From: Bacillota bacterium
GTDB lineage: Bacteria > Bacillota > Clostridia > Peptostreptococcales > Anaerovoracaceae
DNA: 64,000 bases
Assembly (NCBI GenBank): GCA_019420305.1
Contig: JAHZHL010000020.1
Coordinates: forward strand, 62,001-126,000
Direction of reading: 5' to 3'
The notes beneath the pieces are model-generated. The model saw nothing but the letters and a program-made list of their open reading frames with translations. It made no database searches and had not been told where the DNA came from. The position numbers were made by a program, and so were the translations under genes. This document shows, in pieces, positions 43,325 to 52,021 of the stretch (its first letter is position 1; every line of letters begins with the position of its first letter).

Positions 43325-44392
43325 CTACTCAATAAAGCCGCCGCCGACAACGCAGCCATTCTGATAAAAGACCATTGACTGTCCCGGTGTCGCGGCTCTT
43401 TGTCTTTCTTCGAAAACCGCGCGGATTTTTCCGTCTGCAAGCGGGAAGATCCTGGCAGCCGCAGGCTTTGCCGCGTACCGTATTTTGGCTGTCACTTCCT
43501 GGTTTTCCAGAAACGGCGGCATCTGTCCTGAACCGGATGCGGGGAAAAAGCAGCTTCCGCAGATTACTTCCCGGGAAAAAAGCTCCTCATTATCCCCAAG
43601 GGTAATCGTATTTTTGTCCGCGTCCAGCCGGGTCACGAAAACCGGTTTTCCGAATGTGATTCCAAGCCCCTTTCTCTGCCCTACCGTATAACGGATCAGT
43701 CCCTGATGCTGCCCAAGCACCGTTCCTTCGGAATCAACAAAACTTCCGGGTTCAATGGAATAACCGCGCTTTTGAATGTATTCCACATAGGTTTCACCTT
43801 CCGGAAGAAAACAGATTTCCTGGCTGTCTCTGCGATCCGCGTTAAACAGATTTTTTTCACGCGCGGCCGCCCTTGCCTCTTCCTTGTCTCGGAGTTCTCC
43901 CAGCGGAAAAAGAATCCGCTCTATGACAGACGCCGGCAGTCGATAGAGCATATAGGACTGATCTTTTTTCTCACTTTCCCCTCTCCGGATGCTCCAACCC
44001 AGACGGGAATCTTTTACAGTCCCGGCGTAATGGCCGGTCGCGATATAAAAAGCGCCCGCGCGATCCGCTTCTTCAATCAGCGTCTTAAACTTGATTGCCG
44101 GATTGCAGATGATGCACGGATTGGGCGTTCTGCCGGAAAGGTATTCCCTGCAGAAATTTTGAATAACGGTTTCTTCAAATTCTTTGTGGACATTACGGTA
44201 AACAAAAGGAATTCCCAACTGCTCCGCAGCCTTCATTGCCGCGGCTTTTCCTTCCCGATTCCCGTCTTTTTCCACATCAAAATAAAGGCCGGTCACCTGA
44301 AACCCTTTTTTCCGCAATAACAAAGCAGCGGCAGTACTGTCTACTCCGCCGCTTAGTCCCAATATTACTTTCTTTCGATCAAATGTCTCCAT
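43325..44392 (-). CDS. mnmA: tRNA 2-thiouridylase MnmA
   Basis: ATP-dependent enzyme that thiolates U34 of tRNA Glu, Gln and Lys. It has 355 residues, PP-loop SGGVDSTAAA near residue 14, catalytic Cys in NPCIICN, second Cys in SQEICFLPEG, and QRKGLGITFGKPVFVT. The start METFDRKK at 44392 lies 1 bp after the nifU stop; upstream extension would run through nifU. iscS-nifU-mnmA form a sulfur relay in one operon. Confidence 0.94.
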   Translation of the reverse strand: METFDRKKVILGLSGGVDSTAAALLLRKKGFQVTGLYFDVEKDGNREGKAAAMKAAEQLGIPFVYRNVHKEFEETVIQNFCREYLSGRTPNPCIICNPAIKFKTLIEEADRAGAFYIATGHYAGTVKDSRLGWSIRRGESEKKDQSYMLYRLPASVIERILFPLGELRDKEEARAAAREKNLFNADRRDSQEICFLPEGETYVEYIQKRGYSIEPGSFVDSEGTVLGQHQGLIRYTVGQRKGLGITFGKPVFVTRLDADKNTITLGDNEELFSREVICGSCFFPASGSGQMPPFLENQEVTAKIRYAAKPAAARIFPLADGKIRAVFEERQRAATPGQSMVFYQNGCVVGGGFIE

Positions 44393-44393
44393 C

Positions 44394-44849
44394 TCACTCT
44401 TCTTCCTCGGGTATATCGTGATGATCGTCCTCATCCGCGTCCGGATCAAATCCTTCCAGACCTTTATAGGTCTTTCCGGTCTTCTGCGCGTAATCATAAA
44501 TCGCGGATTTAATCGCGTGATCCGCCAGTACCGAACAATGTACCTTAACTGCCGGAAGTCCACCCAGTTCGTTGATAATCTGCTTGTTTGTCAATTCCAG
44601 CGCTTCGTCCACAGTCATTCCGATAATCATATCGGTGGCCACACTCGAAGACGCGATAGCCGAACCGCATCCGAAAGTTTTGAATTTAGCGTCAACGATC
44701 TTATCATCTTCCACTTTAATGGAGATCTGCATCATATCGCCGCATACCGGGCTGCCGTACGTGCCGATCCCGTCCGCGTCTTCCAGTTCTCCCACATTAT
44801 GCGGATTCATGAAATGTTCCATTACTTTATCATTATACATGTTTGCCAT
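44394..44849 (-). CDS. nifU: Iron-sulfur cluster scaffold protein NifU/IscU type
   Basis: A scaffold protein of 151 residues. The three cluster cysteines are in YGSPVCGD, FGCGSAIASSS and KVHCSVLA. It has an extra Asp/His/Glu-rich C-terminal tail (DADEDDHHDIPEEEE), the usual clostridial form. ATG 44849 with AGGGGTGG upstream is preferred to GTG 44858. Directly downstream of the cysteine desulfurase. Confidence 0.94.
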   Translation of the reverse strand: MANMYNDKVMEHFMNPHNVGELEDADGIGTYGSPVCGDMMQISIKVEDDKIVDAKFKTFGCGSAIASSSVATDMIIGMTVDEALELTNKQIINELGGLPAVKVHCSVLADHAIKSAIYDYAQKTGKTYKGLEGFDPDADEDDHHDIPEEEE

Positions 44850-44851
44850 GC

Positions 44852-46021
44852 TTACCACCCCTTCTCACTTGATACTGATGAAATTTCTCTTAATTTATTT
44901 ACCACATTTTTCAGGGTTGAAACAACATAATCAATGTCTTCCTTTGTTGTCATATCGCCGATTGTAAACCGCAGTGTACCGTGAATCCGTTCCACCGGAA
45001 CTCCCATAGCCGACAGTACATGGGACGGCGTCAGGGAAGCCGATGAGCATGCCGAACCCGTGGACACGGCAATTCCGTTCATATCCAGGTAAAGCAGCAT
45101 CGCTTCTCCCTCAACAAACTCAAACGTCAGGTTGGCATTGCCCGGGTGCCGGTGCTCCATGGAACCGTTCACATAAACATGGTCGAGTTCTGCCTGCACC
45201 TGCTGAATCAGATAGTCCCGCAAACCGGAGGTATGTCTGATATGCTCCTGCAGATGCAGTCCCGCCAGTTCCGCGGCTTTTCCGAATCCTACAATTCCTG
45301 CCGTATTTTCCGTTCCGGCTCTTTTTTTATTTTCCTGCGCGCCTCCGTGCATGTAATTGGAGATCCGCACACCCTTGCGGATATACAGAGCACCCACGCC
45401 TTTTGGCCCGTAAATTTTGTGAGCAGACATGGACATCATGTCAACGCCCAGTTCTTTTACATCAATTTCCACGTTGCCGAGAGCTTGTACCGCGTCTGTA
45501 TGAAAAAGGACTCCATGCTTTCTGGCAATCGCCGCCAGTTCTTTAATTGGCTCGATGGTTCCCACTTCATTATTCACAAACATAATACTGATAAGAATCG
45601 TCCTGTCCGTAATTGCTTTTTCCAGATCCGCCGGATTGACTCTGCCATCCGCGTCCACATTAAGATACGTAACATCATATCCGCGTTTTTCCAGGAATTC
45701 GCAGGAATGAAGCATTGCGTGATGCTCGATCTTTGTTGTGATAATATGGTTTCCTTTTTTTTTCAGAGCATCTGCCGCGCCCATCACAGCCCAGTTGTCA
45801 GCTTCTGTTCCGCAGGAAGTGAATGTAATCTCCTTTTCCCCAGCTCCGATCAGATCCGCTACCTGTTTCCTTGCTTTCACCAGCGCTTCTTTGGGTTCGC
45901 CCGCAACCGCGTATAAACTGGACGGGTTCCCGTAAAATTCCGAGAAATATGGAAGCATCGCATCAAGAACTTCCTTTTTTACCGGAGTTGTTGCTGAATA
46001 ATCTAAATAAACCTGTCGCAT
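44852..46021 (-). CDS. iscS: Cysteine desulfurase (IscS/NifS)
   Basis: PLP enzyme of 389 residues that takes sulfur from cysteine. VYLDYSATTPV start, FTSCGTEADNWAV, KIEHHAMLHSCEFL, the Schiff-base SMSAHKIYGPKGVGALY, and the mobile catalytic Cys loop STGSACSSASLTPSHVL. First gene of the iscS-nifU-mnmA operon; no iscR is adjacent. It supplies both Fe-S assembly and tRNA thiolation. Confidence 0.96.
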   Translation of the reverse strand: MRQVYLDYSATTPVKKEVLDAMLPYFSEFYGNPSSLYAVAGEPKEALVKARKQVADLIGAGEKEITFTSCGTEADNWAVMGAADALKKKGNHIITTKIEHHAMLHSCEFLEKRGYDVTYLNVDADGRVNPADLEKAITDRTILISIMFVNNEVGTIEPIKELAAIARKHGVLFHTDAVQALGNVEIDVKELGVDMMSMSAHKIYGPKGVGALYIRKGVRISNYMHGGAQENKKRAGTENTAGIVGFGKAAELAGLHLQEHIRHTSGLRDYLIQQVQAELDHVYVNGSMEHRHPGNANLTFEFVEGEAMLLYLDMNGIAVSTGSACSSASLTPSHVLSAMGVPVERIHGTLRFTIGDMTTKEDIDYVVSTLKNVVNKLREISSVSSEKGW

Positions 46022-46063
46022 TTTCTGCTCCTTTCCCCTTATTGTCTTTAAGTACGATAATCT

Positions 46064-46091
46064 ATTATACCAATCTTTGCTGTGTTTTAAA
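46064..46091 (-). promoter_or_regulatory. Promoter of iscS-nifU-mnmA
   Basis: Minus-strand TATAAT (46069-46064) with TTTAAA (46091-46086) 16 bp upstream. The -10 is perfect, the -35 weak, as for a regulated promoter. Confidence 0.6.
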
Positions 46092-46147
46092 CATCTCTGC
46101 CTGATTCTGACCTGTTTTTTCTAAAGCTGATTCTGACACCCGTGCTT

Positions 46148-46591
46148 TCAGCCCGCCGGCTCAAAGACCGCCAGCCGATATCTGTCGGCTTCTTTCTGAA
46201 GTGCAATGTTATAAAGGCCGCTTCTTACAGAATCCCCTCTATCCCATTGTATTTCCGCTTCATAGGTGATGTATCGGAACATTGTTTTCTTTCGCCGCAA
46301 ATGCTTTACTCTGGTAAAACAAAAAGCGCCCGCTTCCGAATACCGTCTCAGTCTTTTCCGATCTCTGAAAAGCACCTCATCCTGCTCGATCTGCTTTAAC
46401 AGCTTTTCCGCCGCCTCGGGACGAAGATTTCCGCAGGCCGCCGCAGTCAGCACGCTTGTCCGTTCTTTGATCAGCGATTGTACCGCCTGATCCGGATCGG
46501 ATGTGGAAATCCCGGACAAAATACTGAAAAGGATTACGGCCAGAGCCGGAATTCCAAGCAGATAAACATATTGTTTTTTCCTTTCAATCAT
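46148..46591 (-). CDS. Membrane-anchored hypothetical protein
   Basis: Unrecognised 147-residue protein with one N-terminal transmembrane helix (about residues 8-26, YVYLLGIPALAVILFSIL) and an extracytoplasmic domain: a helical part (AVQSLIKERTSVLTAAACG ... KLLKQIEQDEVLF) then a beta-rich part (MFRYITYEAEIQWDRG, YRLAVFEPAG). A perfect minus-strand TATAAT at 46632-46627 lies 36 bp upstream. Confidence 0.65.
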   Translation of the reverse strand: MIERKKQYVYLLGIPALAVILFSILSGISTSDPDQAVQSLIKERTSVLTAAACGNLRPEAAEKLLKQIEQDEVLFRDRKRLRRYSEAGAFCFTRVKHLRRKKTMFRYITYEAEIQWDRGDSVRSGLYNIALQKEADRYRLAVFEPAG

Positions 46592-46670
46592 TCGGTCTGC
46601 CCTCGCGTAGTTTCATAATCAATAGCATTATATAACAGAAACCGCGAGGTATTTGTCGTTTCGCGCTGTC

Positions 46671-46898
46671 CTATTTTATCTTTTTTTCATGGGTTCGATT
46701 GTATTCAGCTTTTTCTTCTTCGGTCATATCTTCCACGAATTTAATTCGATCCAGATGTCCCCGGAAATGCTCGCGAAATTTTTGAAGATATTCCGCGCGG
46801 AGCGCTTCCCGTTCTTTGTGTTCCTCTTCTGTAAGTCCTTCTTCTTTATGTTTTCTGGCCAGTTCGTTAATCCGGTCAATTTTTTCTTTTCCCAGCAT
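46671..46898 (-). CDS. DUF896 (YnzC) family protein
   Basis: A 75-residue helical protein. The diagnostic start is KEKIDRINELARKHKEEGLTEEE with REALRAEYLQKFREHFRGHL. In B. subtilis ynzC belongs to the lexA-linked yneA-yneB-ynzC SOS operon; here it is 10 kb from the YneA-like gene and no LexA box was seen before it. Function unknown. Confidence 0.9.
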   Translation of the reverse strand: MLGKEKIDRINELARKHKEEGLTEEEHKEREALRAEYLQKFREHFRGHLDRIKFVEDMTEEEKAEYNRTHEKKIK

Positions 46899-46922
46899 AC
46901 TGCATTCTTCTTTCCTTCATTA

Positions 46923-47291
46923 TTATTCTATAAATAAATTTACAATCGCCTTTCCCAACAGAACGCCTAATACGCATACCGCGACGCTGATCGCCGCATA
47001 GCAGCTTCCCGCAAGATACTGCTTTTTCTCAAGCATCCCGAGCACTTCCGCGGAAAATGTTGAAAAAGTCGTGAATCCTCCGCACAGCCCCGTTTTCAGA
47101 AAAAGCGCCGCGTACGAATTGGCGCAGGCATGTTCTTCAAAAGCGATCACGCCTCCAATTACGACGGATCCGATAAAATTAACCAGAAAAGTCGCAATAG
47201 GAAAAGTTTCATTATAAACCAGATTTCCGGCCAGATAACGGAGAACCGCTCCAATAAATCCGCCTGTACCGACGCAGAGACACGCAATCAT
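46923..47291 (-). CDS. crcB: Fluoride channel CrcB/Fluc
   Basis: Dual-topology fluoride exporter channel of 122 residues with four helices. Signatures: GGFIGAVLRYL, FPIATFLVNFIGSVVIG and the GLCGGFTTFSTFS motif that lines the pore and includes the phenylalanine box. A single gene, so a homodimer is expected. I found no convincing fluoride riboswitch upstream. Confidence 0.93.
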   Translation of the reverse strand: MIACLCVGTGGFIGAVLRYLAGNLVYNETFPIATFLVNFIGSVVIGGVIAFEEHACANSYAALFLKTGLCGGFTTFSTFSAEVLGMLEKKQYLAGSCYAAISVAVCVLGVLLGKAIVNLFIE

Positions 47292-47336
47292 TTTGTTCCT
47301 CCCTTACCGGCGGAAATCCCGCCTCTTTGCGGATTT

Positions 47337-47365
47337 AGTATATAAAATTAAACTTTTTTTGTCAA
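47337..47365 (-). promoter_or_regulatory. Promoter of crcB
   Basis: Minus-strand TTGACA (47365-47360), 17-bp spacer, TATACT (47342-47337). The leader is about 40 nt and contains a GGCGG/CCGCC hairpin just upstream of the ribosome site. Confidence 0.78.
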
Positions 47366-47436
47366 CCTGACAGTGGATTTTTACTGAAAATGTGGTAAAA
47401 TGTTAAGGATTGTAGTTTATAACTGGAGGAAACTAA

Positions 47437-48666
47437 ATGAAAAAGAAACTGGTTATAACCGGTATGGGAGCGGTAACTCCTATCGGGACTGGAACGGACA
47501 AGTATTGGAACAACTTAATTCACGGCGAATGCGGCGTTGATCGGATTACACGGTTCGACGCTTCCGGATTGCCGGTACAGATTGCGGCCGAAGTCAAAGA
47601 CTTTGACCCAAAAAACTATATATCTGCGAAATTAATCCGCGAAATGGATTTATTTCAGCAGTTTGCTTTTGCATCCGCATCAGAAGCTCTGGAACAGAGC
47701 GGCTTCCCGGTGGAAACAGAATCCCGCCGGATTGGAATTGTTATGGCCACGGCGCTGAACGGGACTTCGGCGACAGCTCAGACGCAGAATGAACTGTCTT
47801 CCGGAAAGATAAAAAAAGTCAGTCCGCGTTTTGTGCCGAAAATTTTAGGAAATCTGGGAGCGGCTCAGTTTTCCATCGCAAAAGGAATTCACGGACCGAG
47901 TTATACGATTAACACTGCCTGCTCTTCAGGAGGAGATGCTCTTGCCATGGCTGGAACTATGATTCTGACCGGCCAGGCGGATGCCATGATTGTAATGGGT
48001 GCGGAAAACGGTTTGTGTGAAGTCGTGATCAGCAGCCTTGCCCAGGCAAAGGCGCTGTCCAGAAACAATGAAAATCCCAAATCCGCCTGCCGCCCGTTCG
48101 ACGCGGAACGGGACGGCTTTATCATGGGAGAAGGCGGAGGCGCTCTGATTGTGGAATCTGAGGAGCACGCGCTTGAACGAGGAGCGGAAATTTTCGCGGA
48201 GCTCGCAGGCTACGCCAACACCTCGGACGGCTATCATGTCACATCACCGGATCCGGAAGGAACGGGAGCCATCAACTGTATGAAGATCGCCCTATCTATG
48301 GCGGATCTGAAACCGGAAGAAATCGGCTATATCAACGCGCACGGAACTTCCACACCTTTAGGCGATCCCATTGAAACACGCGCGATCAAGGCAGTGTTCG
48401 GACAGACGCCGCCTCCGGTAAGCTCAACAAAGGGAGCCACCGGACATCTGATGGGCGCGGGCGGAATTACCGAAACCATAGCCTGTATCCAGGCTATCCG
48501 AACCGGAATCCTGCCGCCGACACTGGGATATCATACTCCAGATCCGGAATGTGATTTGGATTATATCCCCAATGAAGCCAGAAAGGTATCGATTGAAACC
48601 GCTATGTCCAACGCCCTTGGATTCGGAGGACAGAACTCCAGTATTATTGTGCGGAAATACCGCTGA
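47437..48666 (+). CDS. fabF: 3-oxoacyl-ACP synthase II (FabF/KASII type)
   Basis: Condensing enzyme for fatty-acid elongation, 409 residues. Catalytic triad: Cys162 in NTACSSGGDAL, His in NAHGTSTPLGDP, and His in TKGATGHLMGAGG; the FGGQNSSIIV end is typical. It stands alone without fab neighbours, so it may be the housekeeping FabF or a second KAS for a specialised product. RBS CTGGAGGAAA. Its terminator is shared with the convergent reductase. Confidence 0.93.
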   Translation: MKKKLVITGMGAVTPIGTGTDKYWNNLIHGECGVDRITRFDASGLPVQIAAEVKDFDPKNYISAKLIREMDLFQQFAFASASEALEQSGFPVETESRRIGIVMATALNGTSATAQTQNELSSGKIKKVSPRFVPKILGNLGAAQFSIAKGIHGPSYTINTACSSGGDALAMAGTMILTGQADAMIVMGAENGLCEVVISSLAQAKALSRNNENPKSACRPFDAERDGFIMGEGGGALIVESEEHALERGAEIFAELAGYANTSDGYHVTSPDPEGTGAINCMKIALSMADLKPEEIGYINAHGTSTPLGDPIETRAIKAVFGQTPPPVSSTKGATGHLMGAGGITETIACIQAIRTGILPPTLGYHTPDPECDLDYIPNEARKVSIETAMSNALGFGGQNSSIIVRKYR

Positions 48667-48689
48667 TCCGGGGTAACAAACAGAAACAT

Positions 48690-48752
48690 AAAAAAAAGAG
48701 CTTTCCGGCGCAGAGGTTCTAAAGGGTCGTCTGCTTCCGAAAGCTCTTTTTC
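48690..48752. terminator. Bidirectional terminator between fabF and the FMN reductase gene
   Basis: AGAGCTTTCCGG (48698-48709) pairs with CCGAAAGCTCT (48737-48747, one bulge). A-run before and T-run after make it function on both strands between convergent genes. Confidence 0.85.
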
Positions 48753-48784
48753 TATGGGTTCTATGCGCTGGATAGTTCCTCTCT

Positions 48785-49330
48785 TTACAGGGAATTTCCT
48801 ATCTGCCGGGCACGCTTCATAATCTCCCCTTCTTCGCTGAGATCGCTGTCGCCGCCGGCGATAATTTTGCCCGCTAGTTCCATATCTTTGGAAAGGAAGG
48901 TACTCAGGTACCATTCATAGTTCGCTTTGTATTTTTCGTAATTCTCCGGAGCGCCCTGAGCGAAAACGCCAATCAGCTTAATCCCAGGCTGAAGCCTGGA
49001 TTTCCGGTCTTTGTCGGAAAGACAGTAATGGCGGTTCATAAAAGTAATCATCGGACCGGTAACCTGTGAATAATAATTCGGCGAAGCCAACAGCAACGCT
49101 CCGCTTTCTCTGAGATCCTGAAAATAGGCTTCCATATCATCTTCAACTACACAGTCCCGATCATATTTTCTGCAGCATCCGCATCCTTGGCAGCCCATCA
49201 CTTCCATATCCTGAATACGATAAACTTTTACTTCATGCCCCGCTTCCCGCGCTCCTTCCAGCACATTCTCCGCAATTCGCGCGGATACACTGTTTTCTCT
49301 GGGGCTTCCCAGCACTGCTGTAACTTTCAT
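48785..49330 (-). CDS. NAD(P)H-dependent FMN reductase/flavodoxin-fold protein with Cys-rich motif
   Basis: A 181-residue flavodoxin-like oxidoreductase. FMN phosphate loop GSPRENSVSARIAENVLEG, a Cys cluster CQGCGCCRKYDRDC near residue 47-60 that may bind Fe-S or metal, and SPNYYSQVTGPMITFMNRH. Iron-sulfur flavoprotein-like, common in anaerobes. Substrate unknown. Confidence 0.88.
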   Translation of the reverse strand: MKVTAVLGSPRENSVSARIAENVLEGAREAGHEVKVYRIQDMEVMGCQGCGCCRKYDRDCVVEDDMEAYFQDLRESGALLLASPNYYSQVTGPMITFMNRHYCLSDKDRKSRLQPGIKLIGVFAQGAPENYEKYKANYEWYLSTFLSKDMELAGKIIAGGDSDLSEEGEIMKRARQIGNSL

Positions 49331-49502
49331 ATTGCGTTATTCTCCTTTTTCTCACAAATTTCCTCTTTTTGTATTATACGGACTTTTGAAGAGGATGTCC
49401 ATTCATATAGTCAATATTCTATCCGATAAGTTGCTATATTGTATGATAAAAAGAGGTGAGAGATCCCAATGAATAAAAGGAGTTTATCGCTGAGTTACGG
49501 TT

Positions 49503-50300
49503 TTACCCGACTTTTCGCTCAAGACGCAGCTTGTCTGCGATGATGGCGATGAATTCGGAGTTGGTGGGCTTACCTTTATCGTTCTGGACGGTGTAGCCGA
49601 ATAGATTGTTGATGGTTTCAATTTTTCCGCGATTCCAGGCGACTTCGATCGCGTGCCGGATGGCTCTCTCCACTCTGCTCGGCGTTGTATTGTTGCGCTG
49701 GGCAATGGCCGGATACAACTCTTTTGTCACCGCGCCCAGCAGGTCCATATCTTCGACCACCATGGTGATCGCGTCCCTCAGATACTGATATCCCTTGATA
49801 TGCGCCGGCACACCCACTTCGTGAATTATGTTCGTAATATCAACCTCCAGATCTTCATGGAGATCCGCATCCGGATTGTTCAAAATCGCCCTCGCAAAGT
49901 TGATTTTTCCTTCTTCGCGGACGTCATTTCCGGAAAGCTGGTGGATTCGTTTTAAAAGGATATCAAAACTGAATGGTTTTACTATATAGTATTCCGCTCC
50001 TAAATGGATTGCTTTTTGTGTAATGGTTTCCTGCCCCACTGCGGAAAGAACAATGATCCGGGGATAAACAGGAAGTTCCATGGTATTAAGTTCTTCCAGA
50101 ACTCCGAGTCCGTCCAGATGGGGCATAATCATATCCAGAACTAAAACCTCAGGCAGATGTTCTTTTATGGCATCAATTGTCTTTATTCCATCGTTTGTGA
50201 TAAAGGAAACTTCGATCTCCTCTTTATCCTGGAAAAAATCCGACAGGATGTCACAAAAGTCCTTATTATCGTCAGCTATACCGATTTTAATTCTTTTCAT
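49503..50300 (-). CDS. spo0A: Sporulation master regulator Spo0A
   Basis: Response regulator of 265 residues. The receiver has Asp10-Asp11, phospho-acceptor Asp56 ([12 protein letters not shown]) and Lys in VKPFSF. The DNA-binding sigma-A-interacting domain has [20 protein letters not shown] and [19 protein letters not shown]. It follows spoIVB as in nearly all spore formers. A perfect 0A box precedes it, suggesting autoregulation. RBS AAAGGAGG. Confidence 0.98.
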   Translation of the reverse strand: MKRIKIGIADDNKDFCDILSDFFQDKEEIEVSFITNDGIKTIDAIKEHLPEVLVLDMIMPHLDGLGVLEELNTMELPVYPRIIVLSAVGQETITQKAIHLGAEYYIVKPFSFDILLKRIHQLSGNDVREEGKINFARAILNNPDADLHEDLEVDITNIIHEVGVPAHIKGYQYLRDAITMVVEDMDLLGAVTKELYPAIAQRNNTTPSRVERAIRHAIEVAWNRGKIETINNLFGYTVQNDKGKPTNSEFIAIIADKLRLERKVG

Positions 50301-50435
50301 TGAAACCTCCTTTTTTCAATTAACCTATGAAAAGTATTTTCCTTAATTTTTCTCGTGTGGATTGTTGTTCCATATATCATTTTAGATTATCCTGTAAAAA
50401 TAGCAATGAAAAAAGAAAGTCAATTTGATTTGTAT

Positions 50436-50442
50436 TTCGACA
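50436..50442 (-). promoter_or_regulatory. 0A box upstream of spo0A
   Basis: Minus-strand TGTCGAA within TTTGTCGAAATAC matches the Spo0A~P binding consensus TTGTCGAA. It lies between the spoIVB stop and spo0A, 136 bp before the spo0A ATG, consistent with autoregulation. Confidence 0.75.
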
Positions 50443-50452
50443 AATTCCGTAG

Positions 50453-51514
50453 TCAGGAATCCGCCTCCCGCAGCATCCACTCGATGAAAATTCCGTACCC
50501 TTTCTGGGGGTTGTTGACAAACACATGTGTAACCGCTCCGATAATCCGATCGTTTTGAATAATCGGACTTCCGCTCATGCCCTGCACAATGCCTCCGCTC
50601 TTTTCCAGCAGCCTGTCATCGGTCACCCGGATGACCATTCCTTTATCCGACGGTTCACTCTGATGATCGATCTTCTCGATTTCAATCTCAAAACGTTCCA
50701 GTTTGTTGTCATCCAGAGTTGTCAGGATATAAGCTTTTCCCTTTTCAACCTGATCCTGGGTTCCGACCACAAGCGGTTTGTCATAAAGGGCGTTTTCCAG
50801 CGGATGATAAGTATTTCCGAATACACCGTAAGCGGTATTTTTCTCAAGTCCCCCCAGCGGTGATTCCGCTTCATAAAACACGCCTCGTATTTCCCCGGGC
50901 GTACCGGCTTCTCCTTCCTGGATAGACTGAACCTGCGCCTGGAGCAGCTGCCCCTTATCGACAGAAAGTACCGATCCGGTCTCCGGATCAACAATCGCGT
51001 GTCCAAGGGCTCCAAAGGACTGGTTTACCGGGTCATAATAAGTCAGCGTTCCGATGCCCGCTGTCTTATCTTTGACCCAGACTCCCAGTTTGTACAAATG
51101 ATCTTCTTTTGCCTGGACCGGAGTAAGCTGAATGTTCAGAGTCTCGTCCTTTCGCTTGACTTTGAGCCTGACATCCCCCTGGATTTCGTTGACCAGTTCC
51201 TGCACTTCCGCGGCTTTATATACTTTCGTTCCGTTGACCTCTAAAATCATATCTCCAATCTGCAGTCCGGCTTTAATCCCGGGATTAACACGTTCTCCGT
51301 CCTCTGCTTCGATTTCTTCCAGACCTACGACAAGGACGCCTTTTACATCCATTCTCACGCCTACAGACTGTCCTCCCGGAACAAGGACCCGTTCACTGAC
51401 AACATCCACACTTGCCGTATCGTCGTTCGGTTCCGCTGTAAACTGCCCGGCTAAAACGATGGTAAGCAGGAGTCCCGTGAAAATCAGGGTTCCCTTTTTG
51501 ATCGCACTTTTCAT
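50453..51514 (-). CDS. spoIVB: SpoIVB serine peptidase (S55)
   Basis: Forespore-made serine protease that signals across the intermembrane space to activate pro-sigma-K processing. It has 353 residues: an N-terminal membrane segment (8-24), a PDZ domain (about 55-130, NPGIKAGLQIGDMILEVNG), and the S55 domain with His172 (GALGHAIVDPETG) and Ser314 (QGMSGSPI). Adjacent to spo0A as usual, with a BofC-like gene 17 bp upstream. Confidence 0.97.
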   Translation of the reverse strand: MKSAIKKGTLIFTGLLLTIVLAGQFTAEPNDDTASVDVVSERVLVPGGQSVGVRMDVKGVLVVGLEEIEAEDGERVNPGIKAGLQIGDMILEVNGTKVYKAAEVQELVNEIQGDVRLKVKRKDETLNIQLTPVQAKEDHLYKLGVWVKDKTAGIGTLTYYDPVNQSFGALGHAIVDPETGSVLSVDKGQLLQAQVQSIQEGEAGTPGEIRGVFYEAESPLGGLEKNTAYGVFGNTYHPLENALYDKPLVVGTQDQVEKGKAYILTTLDDNKLERFEIEIEKIDHQSEPSDKGMVIRVTDDRLLEKSGGIVQGMSGSPIIQNDRIIGAVTHVFVNNPQKGYGIFIEWMLREADS

Positions 51515-51531
51515 CTCTTCCTTCGAGCCTC

Positions 51532-51981
51532 CTAGCTGTCAAAGTTTTCGAGAAAATTCGCCAGCTCCGTTTCATCTTCCACACGGACTCCTTCTGAAAG
51601 AAGCTTCTGATCCTCTGTACTCAGAAGCTGGTATGGCACCGTCGTGATCTGATAAAGGGTTTCCTGGCCGTTTTCGTCATAATAAAAAACTTTTACAACA
51701 TCCTCTACCGCCTTAATCAGATAGTAGGTTTGCTGTTCTTCTCCTGTCTGTGCTGTTGAATCCTCTGATTGTTTTTCTTCTGTTTCCTGCCCCAGGCTGT
51801 CAACGACGGACGCGTTTTCCTGTATCTGCCGCTCTGTCTCTTCACTCACCTCCGTAACGGTATTGACATTCTGGCTGTCCGTATCATAGTTCACCCATAT
51901 GCCAAATCCGAAAAGGAATAAAACAAGTATCCCGTAAAACCATTTGCTCTTAATAAAGCTTTTTTTCTGATTACTAAACAT
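51532..51981 (-). CDS. BofC-like membrane-anchored protein
   Basis: A 149-residue protein: basic start, transmembrane helix (about 14-30, FYGILVLFLFGFGIWVN), an acidic Glu/Gln/Ser linker (40-85), and a C-terminal domain YYLIKAVEDVVKVFYYDENG ... LLSTEDQKLLSEGVRVEDETEL resembling the BofC C-terminal domain (IKxxxGxVxVF then LPxxDxxxLxxGIxVxxxxEL). In B. subtilis BofC inhibits SpoIVB; the gene immediately upstream of spoIVB here supports such a pairing. The assignment is by pattern, not alignment. The start sits in a CTACC/GGTAG hairpin. Confidence 0.68.
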   Translation of the reverse strand: MFSNQKKSFIKSKWFYGILVLFLFGFGIWVNYDTDSQNVNTVTEVSEETERQIQENASVVDSLGQETEEKQSEDSTAQTGEEQQTYYLIKAVEDVVKVFYYDENGQETLYQITTVPYQLLSTEDQKLLSEGVRVEDETELANFLENFDS

Positions 51982-52021
51982 ACTACCACCTCAATTGGTA
52001 GTATTCACTAAGAATTAGAAT

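Noticed and set aside
47292..47342. Fluoride riboswitch upstream of crcB
   Set aside because: The leader has a GGCGG/CCGCC hairpin, but the conserved crcB-motif pattern (GGCGATGG-type start and pseudoknot partner) is not present and the leader is only about 40 nt.
50301..50380. Sigma-H promoter of spo0A (AAGGAAAAT)
   Set aside because: The -35-like AAGGAAAAT has no GAAT at the right distance and would place the start site on the ribosome site.
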